A stretch of DNA of 64,000 nt from Aliivibrio wodanis (GTDB lineage Bacteria; Pseudomonadota; Gammaproteobacteria; Enterobacterales; Vibrionaceae), in assembly GCA_000953695.1 (NCBI GenBank), contig LN554846.1, positions 2,922,151 to 2,986,150 of the forward strand, read 5' to 3'. The notes under the pieces were generated by a model that worked only from the letters and a program-made list of their open reading frames with translations, was not told the DNA's origin and searched no databases. Every line of letters starts with the position of its first letter. Position 1 is the stretch's first letter. A program made the translations under genes and the position numbers. Shown piece after piece: positions 19,661-30,402 of the stretch.

Positions 19661-21376
19661 TTATACCGCTGTTATATTTTCTCTTAAGCCTTTAAATTCA
19701 GGCATAAGTGAAATTAATTGCTTGCTGTATTCGTTCTGAGGATTGGTATAAAGGTTTTCAGTTGGAGCCACTTCCAGTAGCTTACCCATCTGCATCACAC
19801 CAACTCGATCACACATTTGACGAATAACAGGTAAATCGTGACTGATAAACAACATGGTTAAATTTAACTCACTTTGTAAATCTTTTAATAAGTTAAGGAT
19901 TTGCGCCTGAACCGATACATCTAACGCAGAAGTAGGCTCATCACAAATTAATAGACGTGGGCGTGTTGCTAATGCACGAGCAATCGAAATACGCTGACGT
20001 TGACCACCAGAAAACTCATGCGGATACTTCAATGCCGCCATTCTCCCCAAGCCTACGTGATCAAGAAGATCATTCACGATCTGTTGCGTTTCAGCTTCTG
20101 AGCCTGTTAGCTTATGAAAACGGATAGGTTCTGCGATGATATCGAAGATTTTCATACGCGGATTCATCGAAGTGTATGGGTTTTGGAAAACCATTTGCAT
20201 TTGACGGCGCATCGGACGACGTTCTTTCTCTGATTTCAATGCGGTCAGGTCAATTCCTTCAAAGGTAACTGTTCCTTCATTTGGCGGATATAAACCAGCA
20301 ATAACACGAGCAATGGTTGATTTACCCGAGCCAGACTCTCCTACAAGGCCAAAAGTTTCGCCTTCATGGATCTCAAAGCTAACATTGTTTGAGGCCTGAA
20401 CGTATTCACGACGGCTTTCAAACATAGAGTCTTTCGTCACAAAACGAAGACTAACGTTATCTACTTTTAATAATGGACCAGAATATTCACGATGATCTTG
20501 GCTTTGCCCTAACCAATGCGTTTTTACATCGATACATTCATGCTCAACGGCTTCTTCGATGTAACTTACCAATGGAAAGCGATCTAATTTAATATCTGAT
20601 CGTGGTACAGCAGAAATTAGACTACGAGTATAAGAGTGGTCAGGGTCTCCTAGTACTTTTTCTGTTTTACCAAACTCGACAAGATCACCACGGAACATTA
20701 CCGCCACTTTATCAGTAACGTTTGATACTACGCCCATATCATGGGTTACTAACATACAGCCTACATTTTTCTCAACGCAGAGATCTCGGATCAGAGTTAG
20801 AATTTGATCTTGAATAGAAACATCAAGTGCCGTCGTTGGTTCATCAGCAATGATGAGGTCCGGTTCGCCAGCCAAAGCGATAGCGATAACTACACGCTGA
20901 CGCATACCACCTGAAAATTGATGTGGGTACTGCTTAAGACGGTTTTCAGGCTGCGGTATACCTACTTGCTTCATTAGAGATAAAGCACGCTCATAGGCTT
21001 CTGCAGCTGATACTTTTAAATTCGCGTGAATGGTTTCTGTAATTTGCTGTTCGACAGTAAATAGAGGATTTAGGGATGTCATTGGATCTTGGAAGATGAA
21101 TCCGATTTTAGAACCTCTAACTTTACGCATCGCCTCTGTAGATAGGCCAGAGATTTTCTCTCCATCTAGAAAAACCTCTCCGCTAGCAATAACGCCTGGA
21201 GGGCTTAATAGATCAATAACAGCATTACCTACTGTTGATTTACCCGCTCCAGATTCACCAACAACCCCTACAATCTCACCACGTTCTATTGAAAACGATA
21301 ATGATTTAACAGCAGCATGAACTCCATGACGAGATGGGTATTCGATACGTAAATTTTTAACTTCTAAAAGTGACAT
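19661..21376 (-). CDS. Fused two-domain peptide ABC transporter ATPase (DppD-DppF type)
   Basis: 571 residues from the preferred ATG at 21376 (MSLLEVKN), which has a GGAG site 8 bases upstream; a longer frame to 21457 lacks support. Two complete ABC cassettes: the first with GESGAGKST and FSGGMRQR, the second with GESGSGKST and FSGGQRQR. Each is followed by the oligopeptide/dipeptide C-terminal extension. This resembles YejF or GsiA. It is the first gene of the operon, ahead of the binding protein. Confidence 0.9.
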   Translation of the reverse strand: MSLLEVKNLRIEYPSRHGVHAAVKSLSFSIERGEIVGVVGESGAGKSTVGNAVIDLLSPPGVIASGEVFLDGEKISGLSTEAMRKVRGSKIGFIFQDPMTSLNPLFTVEQQITETIHANLKVSAAEAYERALSLMKQVGIPQPENRLKQYPHQFSGGMRQRVVIAIALAGEPDLIIADEPTTALDVSIQDQILTLIRDLCVEKNVGCMLVTHDMGVVSNVTDKVAVMFRGDLVEFGKTEKVLGDPDHSYTRSLISAVPRSDIKLDRFPLVSYIEEAVEHECIDVKTHWLGQSQDHREYSGPLLKVDNVSLRFVTKDSMFESRREYVQASNNVSFEIHEGETFGLVGESGSGKSTIARVIAGLYPPNEGTVTFEGIDLTALKSEKERRPMRRQMQMVFQNPYTSMNPRMKIFDIIAEPIRFHKLTGSEAETQQIVNDLLDHVGLGRMAALKYPHEFSGGQRQRISIARALATRPRLLICDEPTSALDVSVQAQILNLLKDLQSELNLTMLFISHDLPVIRQMCDRVGVMQMGKLLEVAPTENLYTNPQNEYSKQLISLMPEFKGLRENITAV

Positions 21377-21896
21377 TATCAGACTCCGACTACTCGGCAG
21401 CATCCTGCCCTGTCTGCACATTGATTCCATTCGAAACAGCAAGAAACACTGCAACATGATTAGGACACCAATGTAGTCAATTATTCACATAAAAGCAACA
21501 AACAAAGAGTATAAAACTGATATATGTCATTATTCTGCATAAAAAGTCACAGAACAGGCTATTAACAGAAATCTATGACTAATAAGGATAAACACAAGAT
21601 TCAAATAAAACAGTCAGTTAGTGACAAAAACATAATTAACGACTTAACTTTTAACACCTCAGAATTTAGATAAATAAACATAAATATATTTAACATTTAA
21701 AATAACGTTTTAATTGGGGTAAATGATGAAATACAGAGTTTTATGAAAGAGATCCAATAAACAACTAGTGTAAACAATCAAAATAAACATAAAACAAAGT
21801 AATAGAAACTTGAGATAAAAAATGAAATTCTAGAATAGATCACCATGTAAAATAGTGATTTTGTGATGAAGGTTAGAATAATATAAAGCAGAAACG
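21377..21896. other. AT-rich intergenic region, no gene seen
   Basis: About 520 bases between the peptide ABC operon and the tRNA cluster terminator. It must hold the ABC operon promoter. No convincing frame, RNA gene or repeat was found. Confidence 0.5.
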
Positions 21897-21928
21897 AAAA
21901 AAGCCTCGTCATTTCTGACGAGGCTTTT
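21897..21928 (-). terminator. Terminator of the tRNA cluster
   Basis: On the minus strand AAAAGCCTCGTCAG pairs with TGACGAGGCTTTT, followed by T residues, 5 bases past the last tRNA. Confidence 0.9.
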
Positions 21929-21933
21929 AAATG

Positions 21934-22010
<77 letters not shown>

Positions 22011-22081
22011 AGTTTTTATTTGATTCTTGGGATGTTACTTGAATCAAAAGGGAAACTGTTTTTACAGTTACCAAAAATTAA

Positions 22082-22158
22082 TGGGGTGGCTAACGAGATT
22101 CGAACTCGCGACCACCGGAATCACAATCCAGGGCTCTACCAACTGAGCTATAGCCACC
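22082..22158 (-). tRNA. tRNA-His (anticodon GTG), copy 2
   Basis: 77 bases on the minus strand, starting GGTGGCTATAGC with the extra 5' G typical of tRNA-His, anticodon loop TTGTGAT, encoded CCA. Identical to the copy at 22361-22437. Confidence 0.95.
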
Positions 22159-22199
22159 ACTAACTTTTTATATAACCGCTATTGCGATTATTGAAATAG

Positions 22200-22276
<77 letters not shown>

Positions 22277-22360
22277 ACAAATTTCGTTTCGATTCTTGGG
22301 ATGTTTCTTGAATCAAAACTGGAAACCTTATTTACTACGTAAAATCAGTTACCAAAATAA

Positions 22361-22437
22361 TGGGGTGGCTAACGAGATTCGAACTCGCGACCACCGGAAT
22401 CACAATCCAGGGCTCTACCAACTGAGCTATAGCCACC
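22361..22437 (-). tRNA. tRNA-His (anticodon GTG), copy 1
   Basis: 77 bases, encoded CCA; second gene of the cluster after tRNA-Arg. Confidence 0.95.
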
Positions 22438-22480
22438 ACTACTTTGTTCCGTTTTCTGTGCCTTTAATTTCTATTCCGGA

Positions 22481-22557
<77 letters not shown>

Positions 22558-22578
22558 ATACCCTATCGGCGGAGAAGA

Positions 22579-22607
22579 ATAATACGGATCTGAGTCACCT
22601 TCGTCTA
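22579..22607 (-). promoter_or_regulatory. Promoter of the tRNA cluster
   Basis: On the minus strand a -35 box TAGACG and a -10 box TATTAT are 17 bases apart, followed by a C-rich stretch (CTTCTCCGCC) like the discriminator of stringently controlled stable-RNA promoters. Confidence 0.7.
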
Positions 22608-22827
22608 GTGTTTTTTTTACTTTTTTATCGTTTGGTCTCTTTTTCGACAATTCCTTGCTATTTATCCTCATTTTCTTTGGGTCTAGTGGTTTATTGCAAC
22701 AATTTAAGCAGATATAATCACTCAATATTTACACGAGATTAACGCGACTCTTTTTCTAAGTACGTTTTTTACCTCGGTAAATACAATAAAATGGGCTTTA
22801 GCCAATAATAATAACTGGGAGTGTAAA

Positions 22828-23244
22828 GTGAGCTTTATGGAAAAATCTATTCGTAACATCATTATTGCAACGGTTGCTGCATTAACTTTTTCAACTACCT
22901 CTTTTGCAGCAGGTAATTCTGACGATGCAATTGCTGAACGAATTAAGCCCGTTGGCCAAGTTTATCTAGCAAGTGATGTCGCTGTTGTAGAAGAACCAAC
23001 AGGACCTCGTTCAGGAGATCAGGTTTACAATACTTTTTGTATTGCTTGTCACTCTACTGGTGCGGCTGGGGCTCCAAAAACACAAAATGCAGCAGATTGG
23101 GCTCCTCGTATCGCTAAAGGTATGGATGTACTAAACAATCATGCACTAAATGGCTTTAATGCTATGCCAGCTCGTGGTTCTTGTATGAACTGTTCTGATG
23201 ATGAAGTACTTGCAGCGGTTGAGCATCTTATTAAAGGACTATAA
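22828..23244 (+). CDS. Cytochrome c5, periplasmic
   Basis: 138 residues with a signal peptide (to about residue 28), then a single-haem domain with CIACH (near residue 72) and the later SCMNCSD pair typical of cytochrome c5/c-555 proteins. An axial Met is likely in FNAMPARG. GTG at 22828 is chosen because GGGAG lies 7 bases upstream; the ATG three codons on is too distant. It carries electrons in the periplasm to terminal oxidases. Confidence 0.9.
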   Translation: MSFMEKSIRNIIIATVAALTFSTTSFAAGNSDDAIAERIKPVGQVYLASDVAVVEEPTGPRSGDQVYNTFCIACHSTGAAGAPKTQNAADWAPRIAKGMDVLNNHALNGFNAMPARGSCMNCSDDEVLAAVEHLIKGL

Positions 23245-23275
23245 TTTAATTATTATCTCCCTTTAACTCAATCAT

Positions 23276-23312
23276 AAAAAATGCCCACTGATAATACAGT
23301 GGGCATTTTTAT
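23276..23312. terminator. Bidirectional intrinsic terminator
   Basis: AAAATGCCCACTG pairs with CAGTGGGCATTTTT between the convergent cytochrome c5 and rep genes. Confidence 0.9.
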
Positions 23313-23318
23313 ATCTGT

Positions 23319-25334
23319 TTACTTCTTCAGCATGGCTCTAAGGTTAGCAATGTTGGCTTTCCCTCTTTCCATCCTTTCTTCTTGAGTGGGTTTTGGCTTT
23401 TTCATTTCCCAATCCAAATCATCATGTGGCAGTTCTTCAAGAAAACGACTTGGCTCAGGACGAATTAACTCTCCATACTGGCGACGCTCTTTACATAGGG
23501 TAAACGTCAGCTCTTTTTGTGCTCTTGTTATTCCTACATAAGTCAAACGACGCTCTTCTTCTACATTATCTTCATCAATGCTCACTTGGTGAGGTAAAAT
23601 CCCCTCTTCTGCACCAATTAAGTAAACATAAGGGAACTCTAAGCCTTTTGAAGCATGCAAGGTCATTAACTGAACCTGATCTGCACCGTCCTCATCTTCT
23701 CCTCGCTCCATCATGTCACGCAAAGTAAGACGCTGAACCACTTCTTTTAATGTCTTTTCTTCTTTGTCATAGTTATCACCCTCAAGATCAGCAACAATCC
23801 ATGAATATAAGTCCGAGACATTTTTCATTCTCATCTCTGCCGCTTTTGAACTGGTAGATGTTTCATATAACCAATCTTCGTAATGAATATCTTTCACTAA
23901 CGAACGAACCGCTTCAACCGTGTTACCACGCTCAGCGTTTTCTGAAATAGATACAACCCAATGAGAGAAACGGCGTAAAGATTCTAGCCCTCGTCCCGAC
24001 AGAGTTTGCTCTAATCCCATTTCAAAACTGGCTTCAAATAAACTTTTACCACGCATATTGGCATAGGTACCGAGCTTTTCTAATGTTACCGGGCCTATTT
24101 CACGGCGCGGAGTGTTCACTACACGTAAAAAGGCATTGTCATCATCAGGATTTGTCAGTAATCGAAGATAAGCCATTATGTCTTTTATTTCAGCACGGGA
24201 GAAGAACGATGTCCCTCCAGAGATCTTATAAGGTACTCGGTTTTGCATCAGAGATTTTTCAATCAAACGAGATTGGTGATTACCACGGTATAGCACCGCG
24301 TAATCTTTATAATCTGTTCGGTTTAAAAAGCGATGGGCAATGATCTCTCCAACAACTCGCTCTGCTTCATGCTCATCATCTTTTGCTGTTAGTACCTTAA
24401 TTTGCTCACCGTCTGGAATTTCTGAAAACAGACGCTTTTCAAATACGTGAGGATTATTGGCAATCAATATATTAGCCGCACGTAAAATTCGACTGGTCGA
24501 ACGGTAATTCTGCTCTAGTTTTATCACTCGTAAAGCAGGGTAGTCTTCACTCAGCAGAACAAGGTTTTGAGGTTTTGCCCCACGCCATGAGTAAATAGAC
24601 TGATCATCATCACCCACCACGGTTAATCGCCCTCTTTCACCAACTAATAGCTTAACTAACTCATATTGGCTGGTGTTCGTATCTTGGTATTCATCCACTA
24701 AAAGATAGCGGATCTTCATCTGCCAACGTTCACGCACGTCTTGATTGTTGCGGAGTAATAATACTGGCAATGAAATTAGATCATCAAAATCAAGGGCGTT
24801 ATAGGCTTTCATTTGAGTGAGGTACATTTCATAACAAAAGGCAAATAGCTGATCTTGCTCAGAGCGAGCAAAACCTTTAACTTGAGCTGGTGTCAGCATC
24901 TCATTTTTCCAGTTTGAGATACTGCTCAATAACTGACGTAATAAATCTTTATCACCATCGATCTGCTTTTCTGTTAATTCCTTTAGTAAAGCGAGCTGGT
25001 CCTGATCATCAAATAAAGAGAAACCCGCTTTTAATCCTAATACTTTGTACTCTCGACGAATAATATCCAGACCTAACGAGTGAAAAGTAGAGACCATTAA
25101 ACCACGAGACTCTTGCTTATTCAGTGTTTGCCCTACACGCTCTTTCATTTCACGAGCGGCTTTATTGGTGAATGTCACAGCGGCAATATTTCTGGCTTTA
25201 TAGCCACATTGCTGTACGAGATAAGCTATTTTGTTGGTGATCACACGTGTCTTACCTGACCCTGCACCTGCCAATACTAAACATGGCCCAGAGACAAATT
25301 TTACGGCCTCATCTTGCTGTGGATTGAGTCTCAT
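23319..25334 (-). CDS. rep: ATP-dependent DNA helicase Rep
   Basis: 671 residues, the usual length for Rep. UvrD/Rep superfamily 1 motifs: Q motif LNPQQDEAV at the N-terminus, Walker A GAGSGKT (22-28), motif II DEYQDTN near residue 215, motif [16 protein letters not shown], motif [13 protein letters not shown] and motif [10 protein letters not shown]. Rep moves 3'-5' on DNA and helps forks pass protein blocks. It is divergent from the TetR gene. Confidence 0.95.
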   Translation of the reverse strand: MRLNPQQDEAVKFVSGPCLVLAGAGSGKTRVITNKIAYLVQQCGYKARNIAAVTFTNKAAREMKERVGQTLNKQESRGLMVSTFHSLGLDIIRREYKVLGLKAGFSLFDDQDQLALLKELTEKQIDGDKDLLRQLLSSISNWKNEMLTPAQVKGFARSEQDQLFAFCYEMYLTQMKAYNALDFDDLISLPVLLLRNNQDVRERWQMKIRYLLVDEYQDTNTSQYELVKLLVGERGRLTVVGDDDQSIYSWRGAKPQNLVLLSEDYPALRVIKLEQNYRSTSRILRAANILIANNPHVFEKRLFSEIPDGEQIKVLTAKDDEHEAERVVGEIIAHRFLNRTDYKDYAVLYRGNHQSRLIEKSLMQNRVPYKISGGTSFFSRAEIKDIMAYLRLLTNPDDDNAFLRVVNTPRREIGPVTLEKLGTYANMRGKSLFEASFEMGLEQTLSGRGLESLRRFSHWVVSISENAERGNTVEAVRSLVKDIHYEDWLYETSTSSKAAEMRMKNVSDLYSWIVADLEGDNYDKEEKTLKEVVQRLTLRDMMERGEDEDGADQVQLMTLHASKGLEFPYVYLIGAEEGILPHQVSIDEDNVEEERRLTYVGITRAQKELTFTLCKERRQYGELIRPEPSRFLEELPHDDLDWEMKKPKPTQEERMERGKANIANLRAMLKK

Positions 25335-25482
25335 GAATCACCTATTAAATCGATAATGAATATTTGCGCCTATAATAAAGCTGTCGATGATGGAATACCA
25401 TGTAAACCATCGATGAAAAATTGTGATCTTTACGTTTCTTGACACAAAAATAGATTACATTTTATTCATCGTAGCCTAAAAT

Positions 25483-25504
25483 AATGAATGAACGTTCATT
25501 CATT
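25483..25504. promoter_or_regulatory. TetR-type operator (22-bp perfect palindrome)
   Basis: The half-site AATGAATGAAC is followed exactly by its reverse complement. It lies 16 bases before the ATG of the TetR gene, overlapping the expected promoter. The core TGAACGTTCA resembles AcrR-family operators, so autoregulation of the pump operon by the TetR protein is likely. Confidence 0.8.
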
Positions 25505-25520
25505 TCATAAGGACCAATTT

Positions 25521-26087
25521 ATGAAGGAAAAGCGTCAGCTCATTCTTGAATCTGCTGAGCAATTATTAGCTACCGATGGATTTCGTGGCTTGTCTATGCA
25601 AAAAGTAGCGAATCAAGCAGGCGTTGCTGCCGGCACGATATATCGCTACTTTGATGATAAAGAAGCCTTAATCGAAGAAATAAAACTGAATATTATGCAG
25701 CGTGTTGCATTTGCCATCCAAGAGAATGTGCAAGATTCAGATCCAATTAAAGTTCGATTTCGTACTATGTGGTTAAACATTTGGTACTTTGCTATTTCAG
25801 AGAAGAATACTTTTTTGAATCGTAATCAATACGACTCTCTCCCTTCTACTGATCTGGTGAAATTTAAGGAACTAGAGGAGAAAATGTTTGCCCAAGTAAA
25901 TCAACTCTTTGTCGATGGACTTGAACAAGGTGTATTTAAACCTCTTAGCGTAGAAATATTAACTGGCCTTAGCTTAGAAGCGAGTGTTTGCTTAGCTCGA
26001 AAACATGCTCAAGGTTTTTTTACTTTAACAAACGATGATCTCGATGCGGCAATTGAAGCCAGTTGGGACGCTATTATTAAACACTAA
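25521..26087 (+). CDS. vexR: TetR-family repressor of the RND pump operon
   Basis: 188 residues from the ATG with an AAGGA site; an upstream ATG at 25488 falls inside the operator palindrome and is unlikely. N-terminal TetR helix-turn-helix (GFRGLSMQKVANQAGVAAGTIYRYFDDKEAL). The C-terminal domain presumably binds a ligand. The pump genes follow at 18 bp. The symbol rests on the V. cholerae-like order of vexRAB next to the ubiK-ilvC-ilvY block. Confidence 0.85.
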   Translation: MKEKRQLILESAEQLLATDGFRGLSMQKVANQAGVAAGTIYRYFDDKEALIEEIKLNIMQRVAFAIQENVQDSDPIKVRFRTMWLNIWYFAISEKNTFLNRNQYDSLPSTDLVKFKELEEKMFAQVNQLFVDGLEQGVFKPLSVEILTGLSLEASVCLARKHAQGFFTLTNDDLDAAIEASWDAIIKH

Positions 26088-26105
26088 TTTGGAGTTCTAA
26101 TCAGA

Positions 26106-27212
26106 ATGAAAAAGTGGACTTTCTTTATGTTACTTCTTGCACTACTTCTTTTCGGTAGTGTGATTGGTTTTAACATGTTTAAACAACAAAAAATCGCTGA
26201 ATATATGGCTAACCGACCAGAACCTGAATTCCCTGTTACGGTTGAAACCATTGCCTCATCTCATTGGACTCCAACCATTGAAGCTATTGGTTTTATTGAA
26301 CCTAACCAAGGCGTTACCTTAACAACTGAAGTTAATGGTATTATTGATAAAATTTCATTTGATTCTGGTAGCCAAGTAAAAAAAGGCCAAGTATTGGTTT
26401 CTCTTGATTCTAAAGTAGAAAAAGCTAACTTGAAGAGTACTCAAGCTCGCTTGCCTGCAGCGGAAGCAAAATATAAGCGTTATAAGGGCCTATATAAGAA
26501 AGGTTCTATTTCAAAAGAAGCATACGATGAAGCTGAAGCAAACTACTTCTCTCTTGCTGCTGATATTGAAGGAATGAAAGCATCTATCGATCGTCGTGAG
26601 ATCAAAGCACCTTTCAGTGGTGTTATCGGTATTCGTAATGTTTACCTAGGTCAATACCTACAGCCAAGCACTGATATCGTTCGTCTAGAAGATACAAGTG
26701 TAATGCGCTTACGCTTTACTGTTCCTCAAACTGATATCTCGCGCATCAATATTGGACAAGAAATCGATATTTCAATTGATTCTTACCCTGCGGACATTTT
26801 CAAAGGTTCTATTAGCGCTATTGAACCTGCGGTAAACATCCAAAGTGGCTTAATCGAGGTTCAAGCTGATATCCCTAATAATGGTGGCAAATTACGTAGC
26901 GGCATGTTCGCTCGTGCTGAAATCATTCTACCGACATTAGAAAACCAAGTTGTTATTCCTCAAACATCAATCACCTATACTCTTTATGGTGATAATGTTT
27001 ATCTTGTTACAGAAAAAGATGGTGTAAAACGCGTTCAACAACATGTTGTGAAAGTAGGTGAGCGCTCAGAAGCGATTGCTCATATCCTTGAAGGTGTTAA
27101 AGCTGGCGATATGGTGGTAACCACAGGTCAGGTTCGTCTAAGTAATGATGCGAAAGTTCGTATTGTGGAAAGCGATGCAACAACACCACCTGCTGAAACA
27201 CCAATGCTGTAA
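26106..27212 (+). CDS. vexA: RND efflux periplasmic adaptor protein
   Basis: 368 residues with an N-terminal membrane anchor (about 4-24), biotinyl-lipoyl halves (GIIDKISFDSGSQVKKGQVL near 80 and IKAPFSGVIGIRNVYLGQYL near 165) around a helical hairpin, then the beta-barrel and membrane-proximal domains. It links the inner-membrane RND pump to an outer-membrane channel such as TolC; no channel gene is present here. The pump gene follows 11 bp later. Confidence 0.88.
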   Translation: MKKWTFFMLLLALLLFGSVIGFNMFKQQKIAEYMANRPEPEFPVTVETIASSHWTPTIEAIGFIEPNQGVTLTTEVNGIIDKISFDSGSQVKKGQVLVSLDSKVEKANLKSTQARLPAAEAKYKRYKGLYKKGSISKEAYDEAEANYFSLAADIEGMKASIDRREIKAPFSGVIGIRNVYLGQYLQPSTDIVRLEDTSVMRLRFTVPQTDISRINIGQEIDISIDSYPADIFKGSISAIEPAVNIQSGLIEVQADIPNNGGKLRSGMFARAEIILPTLENQVVIPQTSITYTLYGDNVYLVTEKDGVKRVQQHVVKVGERSEAIAHILEGVKAGDMVVTTGQVRLSNDAKVRIVESDATTPPAETPML

Positions 27213-27223
27213 TCGGAGGAACT

Positions 27224-30200
27224 ATGCGCTTTACTGATGTTTTTATTAAACGTCCAGTTTTAGCGGTATCAATCAGCTTTTTGATTGCTTTGCTTGGGAT
27301 TCAAGCAATTTTCAAAATGCAGGTTCGTGAATACCCTGAAATGACGAATACCGTTGTAACGGTAACAACTAGCTACTACGGGGCGAGTGCTGACCTTATT
27401 CAAGGTTTTATTACTCAACCCTTAGAGCAAGCCGTGGCTCAAGCCGATAATATCGACTTTATGACGTCACAATCAGTAATGGGTAAATCTACCATTACTG
27501 TAACAATGAAGTTGAATACTGACCCAAATGCAGCCTTGTCTGATATTTTGGCTAAGACAAACTCTGTTCGCTCTCAGTTACCAAAAGAATCTGAAGATCC
27601 GACAGTAACCATGTCTACAGGCTCAACAACTGCGGTACTTTATATTGGTTTTACTAGTGATGAATTAGTATCAAGCCAGATTACCGACTACTTAGAGCGA
27701 GTGATTAACCCTCAGTTATTCACTGTTAACGGTGTTTCAAAGGTAGATCTTTACGGTGGTATGAAGTACGCGTTACGTATCTGGTTAGATCCAGCACGTA
27801 TGGCTGCTATTGATATGACTGCAACTGATGTTATGGGCGTGCTAAGCGCGAATAACTTCCAATCAGCAGCAGGTCAAGCTACCGGTGAGTTTGTTCTTTA
27901 TAACGGCAGTGCTGATACTCAAGTCTCTAATGTTGAAGAACTAGAAAATCTTGTTATCAGAACGACTAATGGGGAAATTGTTCGCCTAAGCGATATTGCG
28001 AAAGTCTCTCTTGAAAAAAGCCATGATGTCTATCGAGCAAGTGCGAATGGTAAGGAAGCCGTTGTTGCTGCAATCAATGCTGCACCAAGTGCTAACCCAA
28101 TTAACATTGCCTCTGATGTTCTTGCGTTGTTGCCTCAATTAGAGAAAAACTTACCAACGAATATCAAGATGAACATCATGTATGACTCTACGATTGCGAT
28201 CAACGAGTCCATTCATGAAGTAATCAAAACCATCATTGAAGCTGCATTAATCGTACTGGTTGTAATTACCTTATTCTTAGGTTCATTCCGAGCGGTAATC
28301 ATTCCAATCGTTACTATTCCATTATCACTTGTTGGTGTGGCAATGGTTATGCAAGCGATGGGGTTCTCATGGAACTTGATGACACTACTCGCAATGGTAC
28401 TCGCCATCGGCTTGGTAGTAGATGATGCTATCGTTGTTTTAGAAAACGTCGACCGTCATATTAAGTTAGGTGAAACACCTTTCCGAGCAGCGATTATAGG
28501 TACTCGTGAAATTGCGGTTCCTGTTATTGCTATGACATTAACGCTTGGTGCGGTATATGCTCCAATTGCAATGATGGGTGGTATTACCGGTTCTCTATTT
28601 AAAGAATTTGCCTTAACCCTAGCTGGTGCCGTATTTGTTTCCGGTATCGTAGCATTAACACTATCTCCAATGATGTGTTCAAAAATGCTGGTTGCAAATG
28701 AAGAACCAAATCGTTTTGAGAAAAAAGTACATCATATCTTAGATAATATGAGTGATCGTTATGAACGTATGCTAAATGCCATCATGACTCGTCGCCCTGT
28801 GATTATTGGTTTTGCTGTTATTGTTTTTGCTACTCTTCCGCTTCTGTTTAAGTTTATTCCAAGTGAACTTGCCCCATCAGAAGATAAGGGTGTAATCATG
28901 TTGATGGGTACAGCGCCTTCAACTGCAAACCTTGATTACATGCAAAACACTATGAATGATGTAAATAAGATCCTATCAAATCAGCCAGAAGTTGCATTTG
29001 CACAAGTATTTACCGGTGTTCCTAATGCGAACCAAGCCTTTGGTATTGCTTCAATGGTTCCTTGGAGCCAACGAACAACAAGCCAAGCTGAGGTTGCTAA
29101 ACGTGTTGGTGAACTAGTTAAAGATGTACCAGGAATGGCAGTAACGGCTTTCCAAATGCCTGAACTTCCAGGGGCTGGCTCTGGTCTTCCAATTCAATTT
29201 GTTATTACGACACCAAATAGCTTTGAAAGCTTGTTCCAAATAGCAACCGAAGTACTGACTAGTGTTAAAGGTAGCCCACTGTTTGTCTATTCTGATCTTG
29301 ATTTGAATTTTGATTCAGCAACAATGAAAATCAATATAGATAAAGATAAAGCAGGCGCTTACGGTATTACCATGCAAGATATTGGTATTACACTAAGTAC
29401 GATGATGGCTGATGGCTACGTAAACCGTATTGATCTTAGCGGACGCTCATATGAGGTTATTCCTCAAGTAGAACGTAAGTTCCGTCTAAACCCTGAATCA
29501 ATGAATCACTATTACGTTCGTTCAACCAGTGGTGAAGCTGTTCCTCTAGGAAGCCTAATATCTATCGATGTTGTTGCTGAACCTAGATCACTGCCTCACT
29601 TCAACCAATTGAACTCAGCGACTATTGGTGCAGTACCATCACCAGGTGTTGCTATGGGTGATGCGATTATATGGTTTGAAGACTTAGCAACGAGTACATT
29701 ACCAAGTGGTTATAGCCATGACTATATGGGTGAAGCTCGTCAGTACGTAACTGAGGGTAGTGCTCTATATGCTACGTTTGGTTTAGCACTCGCTATCATC
29801 TTCTTGGTTCTTGCTATTCAATTTGAATCAGTACGAGATCCATTAGTAATCATGGTATCTGTTCCGCTAGCAATTTGTGGTGCTTTAATCGCTCTTGCTT
29901 GGGGCGCTGCAACAATGAATATCTACTCTCAAGTTGGTTTGATCACGCTTGTAGGCTTGATTACTAAGCATGGTATCCTTATTTGTGAAGTAGCAAAAGA
30001 AGAGCAACTTCATCACCTCAAGAATCGTATGGAAGCCGTAACCGAAGCTGCTAAAGTTCGTCTACGTCCTATCCTAATGACGACTGCTGCGATGATTGCA
30101 GGTCTTGTTCCTCTAATGTATGCAAGTGGTGCAGGTGCGGCTCAACGCTTTAGTATTGGTATTGTAATCGTAGCTGGTCTAGCGATTGGTACGTTATTTA

Positions 30201-30295
30201 CACTGTTCGTACTGCCTGTAATTTATAGTTACTTAGCAAGTGAACACAAACCATTACCTGTTTTTGAAGAAGGTAAAGAGATTAAAGAATCTTAA
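27224..30295 (+). CDS. vexB: RND multidrug efflux transporter
   Basis: 1023 residues with the twelve-helix, two-repeat RND layout and two large periplasmic loops (about 30-330 and 550-860). Helix 4 carries the proton-relay acidic pair in VVDDAIVVLENV (about residues 398-410). The HAE-1 fold fits; substrate range (bile salts or dyes in V. cholerae VexB) is inferred from synteny. It ends at a strong terminator. Confidence 0.9.
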   Translation: MRFTDVFIKRPVLAVSISFLIALLGIQAIFKMQVREYPEMTNTVVTVTTSYYGASADLIQGFITQPLEQAVAQADNIDFMTSQSVMGKSTITVTMKLNTDPNAALSDILAKTNSVRSQLPKESEDPTVTMSTGSTTAVLYIGFTSDELVSSQITDYLERVINPQLFTVNGVSKVDLYGGMKYALRIWLDPARMAAIDMTATDVMGVLSANNFQSAAGQATGEFVLYNGSADTQVSNVEELENLVIRTTNGEIVRLSDIAKVSLEKSHDVYRASANGKEAVVAAINAAPSANPINIASDVLALLPQLEKNLPTNIKMNIMYDSTIAINESIHEVIKTIIEAALIVLVVITLFLGSFRAVIIPIVTIPLSLVGVAMVMQAMGFSWNLMTLLAMVLAIGLVVDDAIVVLENVDRHIKLGETPFRAAIIGTREIAVPVIAMTLTLGAVYAPIAMMGGITGSLFKEFALTLAGAVFVSGIVALTLSPMMCSKMLVANEEPNRFEKKVHHILDNMSDRYERMLNAIMTRRPVIIGFAVIVFATLPLLFKFIPSELAPSEDKGVIMLMGTAPSTANLDYMQNTMNDVNKILSNQPEVAFAQVFTGVPNANQAFGIASMVPWSQRTTSQAEVAKRVGELVKDVPGMAVTAFQMPELPGAGSGLPIQFVITTPNSFESLFQIATEVLTSVKGSPLFVYSDLDLNFDSATMKINIDKDKAGAYGITMQDIGITLSTMMADGYVNRIDLSGRSYEVIPQVERKFRLNPESMNHYYVRSTSGEAVPLGSLISIDVVAEPRSLPHFNQLNSATIGAVPSPGVAMGDAIIWFEDLATSTLPSGYSHDYMGEARQYVTEGSALYATFGLALAIIFLVLAIQFESVRDPLVIMVSVPLAICGALIALAWGAATMNIYSQVGLITLVGLITKHGILICEVAKEEQLHHLKNRMEAVTEAAKVRLRPILMTTAAMIAGLVPLMYASGAGAAQRFSIGIVIVAGLAIGTLFTLFVLPVIYSYLASEHKPLPVFEEGKEIKES

Positions 30296-30310
30296 TGGTT
30301 AATTGTTATT

Positions 30311-30340
30311 AAAGGCTACTTCGGTAGCCTTTTTTTATTT
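30311..30340 (+). terminator. Terminator of the vexRAB-like operon
   Basis: AAAGGCTACTTCGGTAGCCT followed by seven T; UUCG tetraloop hairpin. Confidence 0.92.
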
Positions 30341-30402
30341 CGATAGCGACAATTGGCAAGGCTTTACTTAGAATAAAGAAAATATTCAATTAAGGGTAAA
30401 TA

